Positions 14,022-23,800 of a DNA stretch of 27,254 bases are shown in pieces. The DNA comes from a virus. The stretch spans positions 1 through 27,254 of the IMG/VR virus record IMGVR_UViG_3300017708_000028; one strand, written 5' to 3'. Below the pieces are notes generated by a model. The model saw nothing but the letters and a program-made list of their open reading frames with translations, did no database searches and was not told the DNA's origin. A program made the translations under genes and the position numbers. Position 1 is the first letter of the stretch, and each line of letters opens with the position of its first letter.

Positions 14022-15817
14022 TATTCAGTCTCCTTTAGTGACTCTACTATTACCTTGCCGTTTTCATCTGTCCAATTAGCGTCTATCATGTGTTGGTCTT
14101 GTCTTTCGCCTATTACCAACCAAGAAACTGTTGCAGTTGAGCTATTGTTTTGACAAGTTATTGTTAGAATATTTCCTACTACACTTCCCTTTACATTATC
14201 CCAATCTGTTTCATTAGATGTAAATACTTGCACATCTGTATTTAAAGCTACAAAAGTTCCTTCAGACATACCTGCTACAGTATCAATATTAACTGTTGCA
14301 GAACCTCCTACTAAATTTACTTTTCCTCTGTAAATTAAATCAGCTTGTGGTCCTTCTATAAATGAATGAACTAGATGATGTGTGTCTTTTTTAGAGTCTA
14401 ATGGGTGACTAATTTTAAATGAACCTGAAGCTTTAGATAAAGCACCCCCTACTTCTAAATCTCCATTATCTACTATTCTGATTCCCTTATCACCTGATGC
14501 ATGGTGTGCAATAACAATACCACCTGCACTCTCAGCAAGTATACATACATCGTTTGTGTGTGTTAAACTAGAGAAACCACCAGTAGCAGCATAAGGCACA
14601 AACTTAATAACATTACCACCTATACCTGTAAAAGATGCAGCTTGTGTATTTGTTGATCCTGCCTGTACATTTAGAGTAGCATTCATTGTTGTAGTATTGA
14701 TTCCTACCTTTCCTGAATTATCAATACGCATCCTTTCTGGGATAGAACCTCCTGAACCAGTATAAAAAAGTAAACCACCTTCTGCGTTTGATGCACTACT
14801 TGCAATATTTATAACTTGCATACCACCAAGCAAAGCAAAACCAGCAGTACCAACAGTACTTCCAAAAAAAGATGCTGCTCCAGCATTTACTGAGGTAGAT
14901 GTTGTCTGACCATTAAAGACACCATAACCTGAACCACCCTGTACCCCTAAATATTTAAAAGTACCTCCAAATCCTGTTGTACTTGGTGTTGCTCCAATTC
15001 CAACATGACCTGAACTATCAATAAACATTCTGTCGCCAACACCTTCTTGAGTAAATCTCATACCATCAGTTGAAGCGTTAGGTCTTAAAGTAAAGTTATT
15101 GGTCTGACTTGGTCTACGCATAGCAATACCATCATTTCCTTCTACTTGTAACATTGAACCAGTAGAAGAAGATGGAGTTCTACCTATACCAACCAAGCCT
15201 GAAGTATCAATACGCATTCTTTCTGTATTGTTAGTTATAAATGCTGTTGCATGATTACTTTCTGTACCAAAATAACCAACAGTATCAGTTGCAGTTATTT
15301 CAATATTTAATGTATTTGTAGTATCTGTAATTCTTATAGCTGGATTTGATGCATTAGATAAATGTAATAAAGTTGATGGACTAGTCGTACCAATACCAAC
15401 TCGTTCACTACTATCAATAGTTATGGCTGTTGCATCAGCACTTGAGCTAATACCTGCAACACCACCTGCTGCATCTTCCCATGCAACACCACTTCCTGTT
15501 GAGGTTAAGACTTGACCATCAGAGCCTTGTCCGCCATTAACTTTAAAATTTTGTCCATCTACTAATGGACTTGTAACTGAAGTAGCAATTGTTACAGCAT
15601 TTTCTATCTTTGCGCCCGTAACGGCATCATCTACTATAGAAGCAGTTACAACTGCACTAGAAGCTAACTGGTCTGCCCCAACCGCGTCATCTGCTATAAG
15701 AGCCGAAGTTATTGCGTCATCTGCTATAAGAGCAGAAGTTATTGCATCATCAGCAATTTTTGCAGAAGTAATTGCATCGTCTGCTATTACGTTAGTTGTG
15801 ATCTTAGTGTTAGCCAT
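14021..15817 (-). CDS. Tail-fibre-like protein 2
   Basis: 598 residues. Ten-residue IADDAITSA repeats (about 3-74) lead into a GQVLTSTGSGVAWEDA module. Next come GISSSADATAITIDSS and several beta modules closing with ERMRIDNSGKVGI-like strands, typical of long phage fibres. The C-terminal domain (HPLDSKKDTHHLVHSFIEG, then ADLIYRGKVNL and VIGERQDQHMIDANWTDENG) is a module I recall from many marine tail-fibre-like proteins. Start and stop are coupled to the neighbours by TAATG-type overlaps. It is likely a trimeric host-binding fibre. Confidence 0.78.
   Translation of the reverse strand: MANTKITTNVIADDAITSAKIADDAITSALIADDAITSALIADDAVGADQLASSAVVTASIVDDAVTGAKIENAVTIATSVTSPLVDGQNFKVNGGQGSDGQVLTSTGSGVAWEDAAGGVAGISSSADATAITIDSSERVGIGTTSPSTLLHLSNASNPAIRITDTTNTLNIEITATDTVGYFGTESNHATAFITNNTERMRIDTSGLVGIGRTPSSSTGSMLQVEGNDGIAMRRPSQTNNFTLRPNASTDGMRFTQEGVGDRMFIDSSGHVGIGATPSTTGFGGTFKYLGVQGGSGYGVFNGQTTSTSVNAGAASFFGSTVGTAGFALLGGMQVINIASSASNAEGGLLFYTGSGGSIPERMRIDNSGKVGINTTTMNATLNVQAGSTNTQAASFTGIGGNVIKFVPYAATGGFSSLTHTNDVCILAESAGGIVIAHHASGDKGIRIVDNGDLEVGGALSKASGSFKISHPLDSKKDTHHLVHSFIEGPQADLIYRGKVNLVGGSATVNIDTVAGMSEGTFVALNTDVQVFTSNETDWDNVKGSVVGNILTITCQNNSSTATVSWLVIGERQDQHMIDANWTDENGKVIVESLKETE
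15596..15811 (-). repeat. Ten-residue IADDAITSA tandem repeats
   Basis: At the N terminus of fibre 2, units such as IADDAITSAK and IADDAITSAL follow each other every ten residues (30 bases). They become degenerate towards residue 74. The middle units are nearly identical in DNA, indicating recent expansion. Confidence 0.8.
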
Positions 15818-18800
15818 TACTCACTCTCCAATTTTGCTTTGAGTTCTTCTACTTGTGCAGATAGTTCTTTTACTGCGTTAATAAGTGGGTAAATAAACAT
15901 AGCTTGTGCTAATTGTTGTGAGCCATCTTTTTCTTCTGACCAACCTCCAAAGTTTTTATGTCCTACCTTATCTAATGCCTTTTCTACATCTTGTGCAATC
16001 ATTCCGTACAGATTTGTTTCTGTGTCCATAGTGTTTTCTGTTTCAGAATAATCTATGTAATGTTTAGGAAACTCAGTATTTGGTTTCCAATTAAATGTTA
16101 CAGGTCTTAATTCATTTATAAAACTTAATCCTAGATCTGTATCTTCTATATTAGTTTTTTTATGTAAATCTGAACTTCTAGTAAAAGTAGCATTTGATGT
16201 AAATACATTACTAACACGATTTCCTGATTTACCAAAACTAAAGCTGTTTGATTGTGGTGCTGTTAGATTATCTCCAATAACAATACAGTTTGCTGTTGCT
16301 TCACCTGATGTATTTGTAGCATCACCTATACAAACATTTTGACTACCTTGTGTGATATTGTTTCCTGCATCTATACCAACACATACATTATTTGCACCTG
16401 ATGTAATATTATCACCTGCTGTTTTTCCGACACAAGTGTTTCCTGATCCACCAACACAACGAGTTAAGGCATCAAATCCTACACAAGTATTATTGCCACC
16501 TGTGGTTATTTGATTTCCTGCTTTAGAACCACAAGCAGTATTATTAGTAGCTGTTGTGTTTGCTCCAAGTGCATCAAAACCTATAGCACATAAATTATCC
16601 CCTGTGGTATTTGCATCTAAACAAGAGTTACCAACTGCTGTGTTTTGTGACGCTGTTGTATTATTAGTTAAAGCTTGAAAACCTATTGCAACATTTGAAT
16701 GACCTGAACTATTTGAGTAAAGAGCATTATTACCAATAGCTACAGTATCGTAACCACTACTACTATTCATCAATGCTCGGTAACCTATTGCAACTACTCC
16801 TGTTGTATCTGTGTTTTGTGCAGCTGAAAAACCTACTGCAACATTTCCTAAACGATTAACAGCAGAAGTTAATGCATTATCACCTATTGCAACTATTCCA
16901 TTTGCAGTCTGATTCGCATCTAGTGCATTTCTTCCTATAGCTATGTTTTCACTACCTGTTGTATTTGCTGCCATAGCCGAGGTACCGATAGCAACATTTC
17001 TATCTCCAGTTGTATTACTTGTTAAAGAACTTTCTCCAACTGCTGTATTACTATGCCCATCAGTATTTGCATCAAGTGAGTTTCTTCCAATACCCACATT
17101 GTCATAGCCAGTCGTGTTTGCTGTCATGGCGTTGTTACCTACCGCTGTGTTGTTATCGGCAGTGGTATTCGCATCTAATGCTGCATAACCCACAGCTACG
17201 TTTCTATCGCCTGTTGTATTTGCATACATTGAGTCACGACCAATGGAAACATTTTCTGTACCAGTTGTGTTTGTGTTTAATGCTCTATACCCAAAAGCGT
17301 CATTGTTTGAAGCGGTGGTATTACTTGTTAAAGCAAGTTTACCAAATGCTGTATTATTATCTCCTGTCGTATTAGCATCTAAAGTACCATGTCCCATAGC
17401 TGTGTTAGAGCCACCTGTAGTATTTGCACCTAAAGCGTTTCTACCAAAAGCGTTATTATCTCCACCAGTAGTATTTGCATCTAAAGCACCAGAACCGAAT
17501 GCATTATTGTCAGCACCTGTGGTGTTTTGTAATAAAGCAGCATTACCAACGGCCGTGTTGTTATCTGCTGTAGTATTGTTTTCTAACGAATTAGAACCTA
17601 CAGATACATTACCTGTGCCTGTTGTGTTTGTTCTAAGAGAATCTTTACCAATAGCAACATTATTATTACCAGTTGTAAGGTCTTCTAAAGCTAAATAACC
17701 AACTGCTGTGTTACTATCTCCTGTAGTTAATGCTGTAAAAATATCAACACCTAAACCTGTATTATAATTAGCTGCATCTATTGTGCCTGTGGCATTATCT
17801 CCAACCATAATTGAAGAAGTACCAAATGTTTTAAATGTTGGTCCACTAGCTGGTGCGTCTTCCCAAGCAACTCCACTACCGGTTGAAGTTAATAATTGCC
17901 CATCTGAACCTTGAGCTCCACCTACTGTTAAGTTATTTAATTCTACTGTTCCGTTTACATCTAATGTTTGTGTTGGGCTTGAAGTATTTATACCAACTTT
18001 ATTAGTACTAGAGTTTACAACTAAAGTGTTCGTATCAACTGTTAAGTTGGCTGACATTTTTACATCGCCCACAATATCTACGGGCACGGATGGTGAAGCA
18101 GTTCCTAGGCCTACACGAGAGTTAGAGTTGTCTACTACAAAAGTAGGAGAATCAAACGCAACGTCGTGAGATCCTACGGTTAGCGTGCCTGGAGTAGTTA
18201 TGTTGCCCGAAAGCTTTGCGCTTGTTACGGTGCCATCGCTTGGTGTACCTATGTTTACTGGATTTATTACATAAACAGTAACAGTTCTACCTGATACAAC
18301 GCCCGTGTCTAATGTAAGAGTGTTGTTGCTGATTGTGTACGCAGCTTGGTTTTGAAACACACCATTTATAAATACTATAAGGTTGCTTTCTGCTGCTGGA
18401 GAGTCGGATAAAGTAAAAGCTGTTTGGTTAGAAGTAGCTGTAAAAGTGTCTACGGTAAGGTTAGAAGATTGTAGATTAATAAGGTTATCTACAATCACCT
18501 CTATCTTCGTGCCGTTTACTGGAGCTGCATCAAAAGTTAGTGTGCTACCACTAAAGCTAAATGTATCGTGGTGTTGCATAACACCATCAAGGAATACCAT
18601 AGCATTAGCTTCTACGCCTGGGTTTATACCTACATCATATGCAGTTGCGCTAGAAGCCGCTGTAGCGTTGTAAACAGTTTGGTTGGCTGATTTAGATGCA
18701 ATGTTCTCTTGTATGTCCGTGAGAAGCGCTGCAGTTGTTCTAAGCTGTACTGTAGAGCCATTAGCAAAGGTTCTTGCTGTTGTATTGTCTGATGCACGAA

Positions 18801-19002
18801 CTACGGTCCATGTGGTGCCTGAAACAGCAGTAATCTTAACAATTTCAAGATTAGTGCCGTCAGATATCGTGGCGTAGAAATATTCTCCTGCGCCTACGGT
18901 AGGAAAGGTGCTACTGCTAGTAACGGATATGCTGGTAGCACTTGTACTAGTTATAGCCGCTGCTAGAGTAGTTTCGGCATTGTTTGTAAAAACTACGCCC
19001 AT
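15817..19002 (-). CDS. Large tail fibre with YadA-head repeats and S74 chaperone
   Basis: 1061 residues. Order: a conserved virion-attachment N terminus (FTNNAETTLAAAI, then EIVKITAVSGTTWTVVRAS, about 1-100), two similar beta domains (about 105-175 and 180-250, each with an IVFI/MVFLNGV-like strand), and beta modules with GIGT/GINTSSP strands. A long array of 17-residue YadA-head-like repeats follows (about 430-915), then a C-terminal peptidase S74 chaperone domain (about 943-1050) and a short coiled coil. In S74, Ser944 (SSDLHKK) and Lys949 fit the self-cleaving Ser-Lys arrangement. S74 domains guide trimer folding and are then released. It is a host-adhesion fibre; the mature tip may be the end of the repeat array. 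Confidence 0.87.
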   Translation of the reverse strand: MGVVFTNNAETTLAAAITSTSATSISVTSSSTFPTVGAGEYFYATISDGTNLEIVKITAVSGTTWTVVRASDNTTARTFANGSTVQLRTTAALLTDIQENIASKSANQTVYNATAASSATAYDVGINPGVEANAMVFLDGVMQHHDTFSFSGSTLTFDAAPVNGTKIEVIVDNLINLQSSNLTVDTFTATSNQTAFTLSDSPAAESNLIVFINGVFQNQAAYTISNNTLTLDTGVVSGRTVTVYVINPVNIGTPSDGTVTSAKLSGNITTPGTLTVGSHDVAFDSPTFVVDNSNSRVGLGTASPSVPVDIVGDVKMSANLTVDTNTLVVNSSTNKVGINTSSPTQTLDVNGTVELNNLTVGGAQGSDGQLLTSTGSGVAWEDAPASGPTFKTFGTSSIMVGDNATGTIDAANYNTGLGVDIFTALTTGDSNTAVGYLALEDLTTGNNNVAIGKDSLRTNTTGTGNVSVGSNSLENNTTADNNTAVGNAALLQNTTGADNNAFGSGALDANTTGGDNNAFGRNALGANTTGGSNTAMGHGTLDANTTGDNNTAFGKLALTSNTTASNNDAFGYRALNTNTTGTENVSIGRDSMYANTTGDRNVAVGYAALDANTTADNNTAVGNNAMTANTTGYDNVGIGRNSLDANTDGHSNTAVGESSLTSNTTGDRNVAIGTSAMAANTTGSENIAIGRNALDANQTANGIVAIGDNALTSAVNRLGNVAVGFSAAQNTDTTGVVAIGYRALMNSSSGYDTVAIGNNALYSNSSGHSNVAIGFQALTNNTTASQNTAVGNSCLDANTTGDNLCAIGFDALGANTTATNNTACGSKAGNQITTGGNNTCVGFDALTRCVGGSGNTCVGKTAGDNITSGANNVCVGIDAGNNITQGSQNVCIGDATNTSGEATANCIVIGDNLTAPQSNSFSFGKSGNRVSNVFTSNATFTRSSDLHKKTNIEDTDLGLSFINELRPVTFNWKPNTEFPKHYIDYSETENTMDTETNLYGMIAQDVEKALDKVGHKNFGGWSEEKDGSQQLAQAMFIYPLINAVKELSAQVEELKAKLESE
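16260..17715 (-). repeat. About 28 tandem 17-residue YadA-head repeats (51-base period)
   Basis: Units follow N-x-(A/S)-(V/I/F)-G-x-x-(A/S)-(L/M)-x-x-N-T-(T/D)-(G/A)-x-x, for example NVAVGYAALDANTTADN. The Gly and hydrophobic positions are constant and the loops vary. The pattern matches the head repeats of trimeric autotransporter adhesins (YadA, Hep/Hag). Boundaries are approximate. The last units become Cys-containing and diverge. Confidence 0.85.
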
Positions 19003-19016
19003 AAATTACTCCTATT

Positions 19017-19445
19017 TTAACTTACTGTTACAGTCCAAGTGATGGTCATTGAGTCAGCTGAACCCTTATTAACAACTGAGAATACTGTTCTACAAAGCAT
19101 AGTTCCACCAGAAGAAGCTGTAAGTATACCTGCTTCTGTAACTGCACCTGTACCAGTACCTGCTGCAAAAGTAGCTACGTAAGTAACAACATTACTAGAA
19201 ACAGTAGTACTTGTTAGAGAAACTCTACCAAGTTCTGTACCTAATGCTGTATTACCAGCAGCTGCCGCTGTCGTACCACTACCAACAGCCATGTGAGACA
19301 TGGTGCTAGAGTTGTTCTTCATACGGTCTGCTACGTAGGCTTTACCTGCAGTAACCACTAAGTTGTCAATGTCACGTACAACTTCGCCATTTAGGCTAAC
19401 TTGCAAACGACCTTTCATTTTTAGGTTGTCTTGTATTTTAGACAT
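19017..19445 (-). CDS. Small phage structural protein
   Basis: 142 residues. The NLVVTAGKAYVADRM segment, a MAVGSGTT motif, an EAGILTA strand and a closing SMTITWTVTVS strand form a pattern familiar from small virion proteins encoded next to fibres in short-tailed phages. It is all-beta, with no signal peptide. I cannot assign a precise role; a connector between tail and fibre is plausible from position. Confidence 0.72.
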   Translation of the reverse strand: MSKIQDNLKMKGRLQVSLNGEVVRDIDNLVVTAGKAYVADRMKNNSSTMSHMAVGSGTTAAAAGNTALGTELGRVSLTSTTVSSNVVTYVATFAAGTGTGAVTEAGILTASSGGTMLCRTVFSVVNKGSADSMTITWTVTVS

Positions 19446-19457
19446 AATTACCTCGCT

Positions 19458-20462
19458 TTAAGCGTTTAACATACTATTATTAAGAGCCGAGACATTAATA
19501 GGCCCGCCTCCTCTTATCAATTCTACATCAATTGATTCAGTTATTGTAGCAGTATCTGCAAAAACTGGTGAAAAGGCAAATGCCGTACTTTCACTAATTG
19601 TTGCTGTTTCCGCTATAGTTCCCATAGCAAAACTAGCCGCATAGGCCTCTGCTACGGACACTCCTTCTGCAATGTCACCCGGCACGAACGAACTAGCGTA
19701 AGATTCGGACACGGAGATCCCTTCTGCGATATCACCCGGAGTGAACGCAAATGCAGAGGATTCTGACATTGTAACAATGTTTGTTTTGTTTAAATTACTT
19801 TCTGTAGCTAAGTCATCACTAGCAGCAGCTGTATCATCTAAGCCATAAGCATCCGCAAAATCACGTGAATAAACTACTGTTCTAGCTAAAGATTCGTCTA
19901 CACTAAAGGAATCTTCTAATAAATTAGACATTTCTAAAACTTGAGAATCACTAAAAGAGTAGCTATCAGCTAATACTGTGCTGACATCAAAAACCTGTGA
20001 TTCGCTAATAGTTACAGAATCAGATGGGTTTTTACCAAAAGCGTACGTATGGGACTCTGACACGCTAGTAGAATCCGCAAAATCTCTAAGATAAGTAACT
20101 ACTTTACTAAAATCTTCACTTACAGAAACAGACTCTGTTAGAGCTTTTTGCATAGCATTAGCTAGCTGTTCTGTTATTGTTGGTGTGTCACCTAGTCCTT
20201 TATTAAAACTAAACACGTCCGAATCAGTAAAGCTAAAAGATTCTGCGTTGGGAGAGTTGTATTGAGCGCTAAAGTAAAGGTTTTTGGTGTCTGCATCTAA
20301 AAAGACATCTGCAGCAGTAAGTTGTTGAAATGCAACGATTTGTTGCATGTCTATGAATTGTACTGTAGTTTTTAAATGCTCAAATAAGCTTACAGCTTCT
20401 GTAGAATCTGTCTGTATTACCAGCTTTATCTGCTGGTAGTCTACTGTAAACTTGAATGCCAT
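19458..20462 (-). CDS. Ser/Glu-rich repeat structural protein
   Basis: 334 residues. A short N-terminal domain (about 1-65) is followed by a long acidic Ser-rich stretch (about 70-312). In it, SxSxSES motifs alternate with small hydrophobic and aromatic residues (AFAF, YAFG, ADSYSFSDS). Towards the C terminus the repeat becomes regular, at 19 residues. A short tail ends in NNSMLNA. I do not recognise a named family. The stop/start overlap with the BppU-like gene and the neighbouring fibre genes point to a virion or fibre-associated role. The repeats could form a beta stalk. Confidence 0.7.
   Translation of the reverse strand: MAFKFTVDYQQIKLVIQTDSTEAVSLFEHLKTTVQFIDMQQIVAFQQLTAADVFLDADTKNLYFSAQYNSPNAESFSFTDSDVFSFNKGLGDTPTITEQLANAMQKALTESVSVSEDFSKVVTYLRDFADSTSVSESHTYAFGKNPSDSVTISESQVFDVSTVLADSYSFSDSQVLEMSNLLEDSFSVDESLARTVVYSRDFADAYGLDDTAAASDDLATESNLNKTNIVTMSESSAFAFTPGDIAEGISVSESYASSFVPGDIAEGVSVAEAYAASFAMGTIAETATISESTAFAFSPVFADTATITESIDVELIRGGGPINVSALNNSMLNA
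19533..19775 (-). repeat. Nineteen-residue tandem repeats in the Ser-rich protein
   Basis: Units at residues 244-262, 263-281 and 282-300 share the pattern (D/T)IAE-x-x-(S/T)-(V/I)-(S/A)-E-(S/A)-x-A-x-x-F, with partial units on both sides. The first two units are close in DNA as well (57-base period). Confidence 0.75.
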
Positions 20463-20836
20463 TAATCAAAGTCGTCACGTACTTTAAACTTTATCAAATC
20501 TTGCACTGTTTGGATGTTTCCATCTGACTTTGTAAACTCAAGTTCTCCCTCAAAAGTACCTGCGGTTGACCATGTTCCCGATGGGAAAGCTAAGATACAA
20601 GTGCCTGAACTAGGGGCAGAAAGTGTAGCTGTAATAGTAGATAACACTGTAGTTTTACCTACTTCTCTTATTCTTAACTTTACAGCACCTCCTGTTAAAT
20701 TTACAGGAGCCCAAGTCGTACTATCTTCTATATCTAAAGTAGCACCAGAGGCAGCAGTATTGCTGTCTTTCAAGTTAAAAGTAAGTTCAGGGAGTGTATC
20801 TCCTACTACTAATTTTATTGTGTCTGAATACGCCAT
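20462..20836 (-). CDS. BppU N-terminal-like domain protein
   Basis: 124 residues, immunoglobulin-like beta pattern: VGDTLPELTFNLKDS at the start, VNLTGGAVKLRIRE in the middle, and GTFEGELEFTKSDGNIQT near the end. This matches the small domain at the N terminus of BppU-type baseplate proteins, which also occurs as a free-standing protein in many phages. It likely attaches fibres or receptor-binding proteins. Start and stop are tightly packed with the large virion gene and the Ser-rich protein. Confidence 0.75.
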   Translation of the reverse strand: MAYSDTIKLVVGDTLPELTFNLKDSNTAASGATLDIEDSTTWAPVNLTGGAVKLRIREVGKTTVLSTITATLSAPSSGTCILAFPSGTWSTAGTFEGELEFTKSDGNIQTVQDLIKFKVRDDFD

Positions 20837-20848
20837 AACTAATTATAC

Positions 20849-23800
20849 CTATAATGGAGAATAAAAGGGAGTTATGTCTTTTACCCTTAAATTTCCTGTT
20901 ACTAAATCATACCCTTTTTCTACGGTGGGTCCAAGTGGACCTACCCACATAGGATCTCCATATCTTTTATCTTCCATAAACAAAGGAAGTGCTAAAGTAA
21001 AAGGCCCAAGCACCCCAGATCTATCTATAATCTCTGTACTATACTCACCCCAATCCATGCTTCGTGATCTTCTGTAGTTTTTATCTTCTGGGCTTACACC
21101 TGGTAAAACCCAAGCTAATCCAACTTTAAATCTTTCACGTAAATCAAACCCTAACATAGTTAATGGTAGTAAAGTTGCAGCACCTAAGAACAAAGGCACA
21201 GATGCACCTTTTAGTCCTGCTTCTGTATACCTAGCCTGCATTTCATTTATAGAACCGCCTACGACAGTTTTACCGTAAGCGTAGAAGAAAGATTTAAGTT
21301 GCCACACTAAAGCAAATCTAGGATCAGAAGCCAAAAGAGGTCTTTCTGCAGCATTTGGTCTTACTATAGACTCATCTACAAACCTAGCTAGAGCTAATTT
21401 TATTTTTTCATTACCTGCTTCATTAATATTACCGCCGCTCCAAGCCATAACATCATCTGCTGTTACACCTAATTCTTTTAAATATCTTATAGCTCTTTTG
21501 TCACCTGTTTTTGCTTTTTTAGCATTGTCTAATAAAAATGCTTTACCCATACCTGCTGCAAATACTCTAGTAAACTTAGTAAACTGTTCTAATCCTATAG
21601 CTCTAAAAAACTTATTGGTAAACTTTTTAGTGTTTTCACTTGTATATTCTAACTCGCCAGCACCCACAAACGTTTCCATCATTGCATCAATCCCAACAAC
21701 TCCTATATCTTTAGCTAATGTTGCTGCTTCATTTGGGTCTTTTATCATATTAAAAATAGTACTGGCTGCAGTTCGTAAGGCTCCAAAGTCTTTAGAACGC
21801 AGTATTGGTCCTGCTAAATCTGGGAAAGAAGCAAAAGTAGCAAAAGTTAAAAGTGTAACTACGTTAAAAGCTAATCCTATTTGATTAGCGCCCCTAAACA
21901 TTCCACTAGAGATTGGAGTTATTTTACCTAACATAGCCATAACCGCTTGCTCAGCTAGTTCTCTTTGCTTAGGGTTTTCTATTTGACTAAGCAACTCAGC
22001 AATTCTTTCTGGTCCACCTCTTTTATTTAATTCTGTTCTTTTTACTGTATTATCAATATATTTTTGCAACGCTCTGTGTGGGTCTTCTAATATCTCTGCA
22101 TCTCTTAAACGTTTAGTAGGTACATTTTTATAAAGAGCTGCTCTAGATTTTATTAAACCTATATTATATTTAGCACCATCACTATCTATTTCTATTTCAT
22201 TAGATATATCTGCAATTGTAGCCTCTACTGCTTCATTAGCTTCTTGTTCGCTTAAATCAGTCTCTCTAGTTGTACCGTCTGCGTTTTTATCTCCTTTTTT
22301 GTTAAACTCCATGAGTAAGTTTACTAGTTCTTGTTTCTTTTCAGGGTTACCTGCTACTTCTTCTATAAGTAAAGAACGTGGGAAGAAGTTAGAAAGTTTA
22401 CCTATACCTATTTTTTCTAAACCTAATGAATCGTAATGTTCTGTTAGCCACTCTCTAATTCTTGCAGCTTGTGGTCCTAGTTGTTCTGTAGGTATAGTAT
22501 TATCCTCAGCTTGTAAAAGAATATCCATTTTTTCTTGGGTCATTTCACCACTCTTACGCACTCCTAGAATATCTTGTATTTGAGTCATTTTAGCTCTAGC
22601 TATAGTAGTCGTTGCAGTAAGTAGTCCTATTGCTTCTGTAGTTTGTGGCTGTCCTCTAAACATTTGAGCTAATGCTTTACCACCTTTTCCATAGCCTCTA
22701 AGTAAATCATCTTTAGCAAGTAAAACCATTTTTATAAACTCGCCCACACCAAGGGCTGCTCCTGTTTCTCCTGTTTCTTTTAGTTTATTTACTGTTTGTT
22801 GTATTTTTTGTGGAGCTTTAGGATCGCCTAACGGTATCTCTTTGCCTATCTTTTCTACCGTTTGTTGTATCTCTGCACTTGCTAAATACTTTGTCATAAA
22901 ATGACCCTCGTCATTATTTATTCTTTGTAACTCTACTACATAATCAGCAAAAGCAGGACTTACTCCATATCTTCTAGTAGCAAAACTGCTAAACTCTTTT
23001 ACAAAAGCTTCTATCTTACCCGCTAAACGTTTGAAGAAAGAGTCTGTTTGATTTTGTGCTTTTTTTGTTTGATCAAGCAAATAAGAAGCTACTTGGTCTG
23101 ACATCCATTCTATAAACCCCTGTTCATCATTTGTATATTGAGCAGTGTCGTTACCTTCCCTGTCTTTATTAAATGCATTAAGCAGACTTTGTCTTAACTT
23201 AGGTATATTTAAAGTTTTTTCTAACTGTTCTCTTACAAAAGAGTGGCCTATTTCGTGGGCTACAACAAATGCCCTAGCTCCTTGTTCCGCTTTATTTAAA
23301 CCTTCTCGGGTTTGTACAAGAATAACATCAAAGTTTGCGCCTTGAATGTTTAAGCCTCTAGTAGATTCTCCGCTATCTGGAGCTAATCTTCTTAAACCAT
23401 TTTGAACCCTGTTTAGTAAATCTGCATCTCCTTCTAAAGACTCTAAAGTAATATCTTCCGTGGTACTAAACACTCTATAAGCTTTCTTTAAACCTAGTTT
23501 AGTATTAGCAATACGTTGAAAGTCTTTAAGAAAAGTAGCGCCTAAGTGTTGCTCAACTACACTAGTAAAAGAAACACCGGGTTTAGGGCCGCCTGTTCTT
23601 GTAGAAGACCCTTTAGCATATGGGTTTTTAAAAAGTCTTCTGTTAAATTCGTTTTCTAACCTTTCGTCTGGTGTAGGTTCTTTCCCACCTTCTTTCTCTT
23701 CTGCTACTTGTTCTATATCTTGTCTAGGATCAGCCCCAACCTGATTTACTGTATCTTTAACATTAACACTAGATGCTCTACCCCTTTGTAAATCATTTAA

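Noticed and set aside
13450-14079. 209-residue + strand open frame opposite fibre 3
   Set aside because: It is a shadow of a well-supported fibre gene, with no ribosome site or family resemblance.
17010-17698. Two long + strand open frames opposite the fibre repeats
   Set aside because: They are created by the repetitive - strand sequence; their translations are low-complexity Leu/Tyr or Val/Ala/Pro runs.
16260-17715. Regular 51-base repeats that could be mistaken for a CRISPR or satellite array
   Set aside because: The period is three times 17 codons, the frame is open throughout, and the repeat consensus is a known adhesin head motif. It is a protein repeat.
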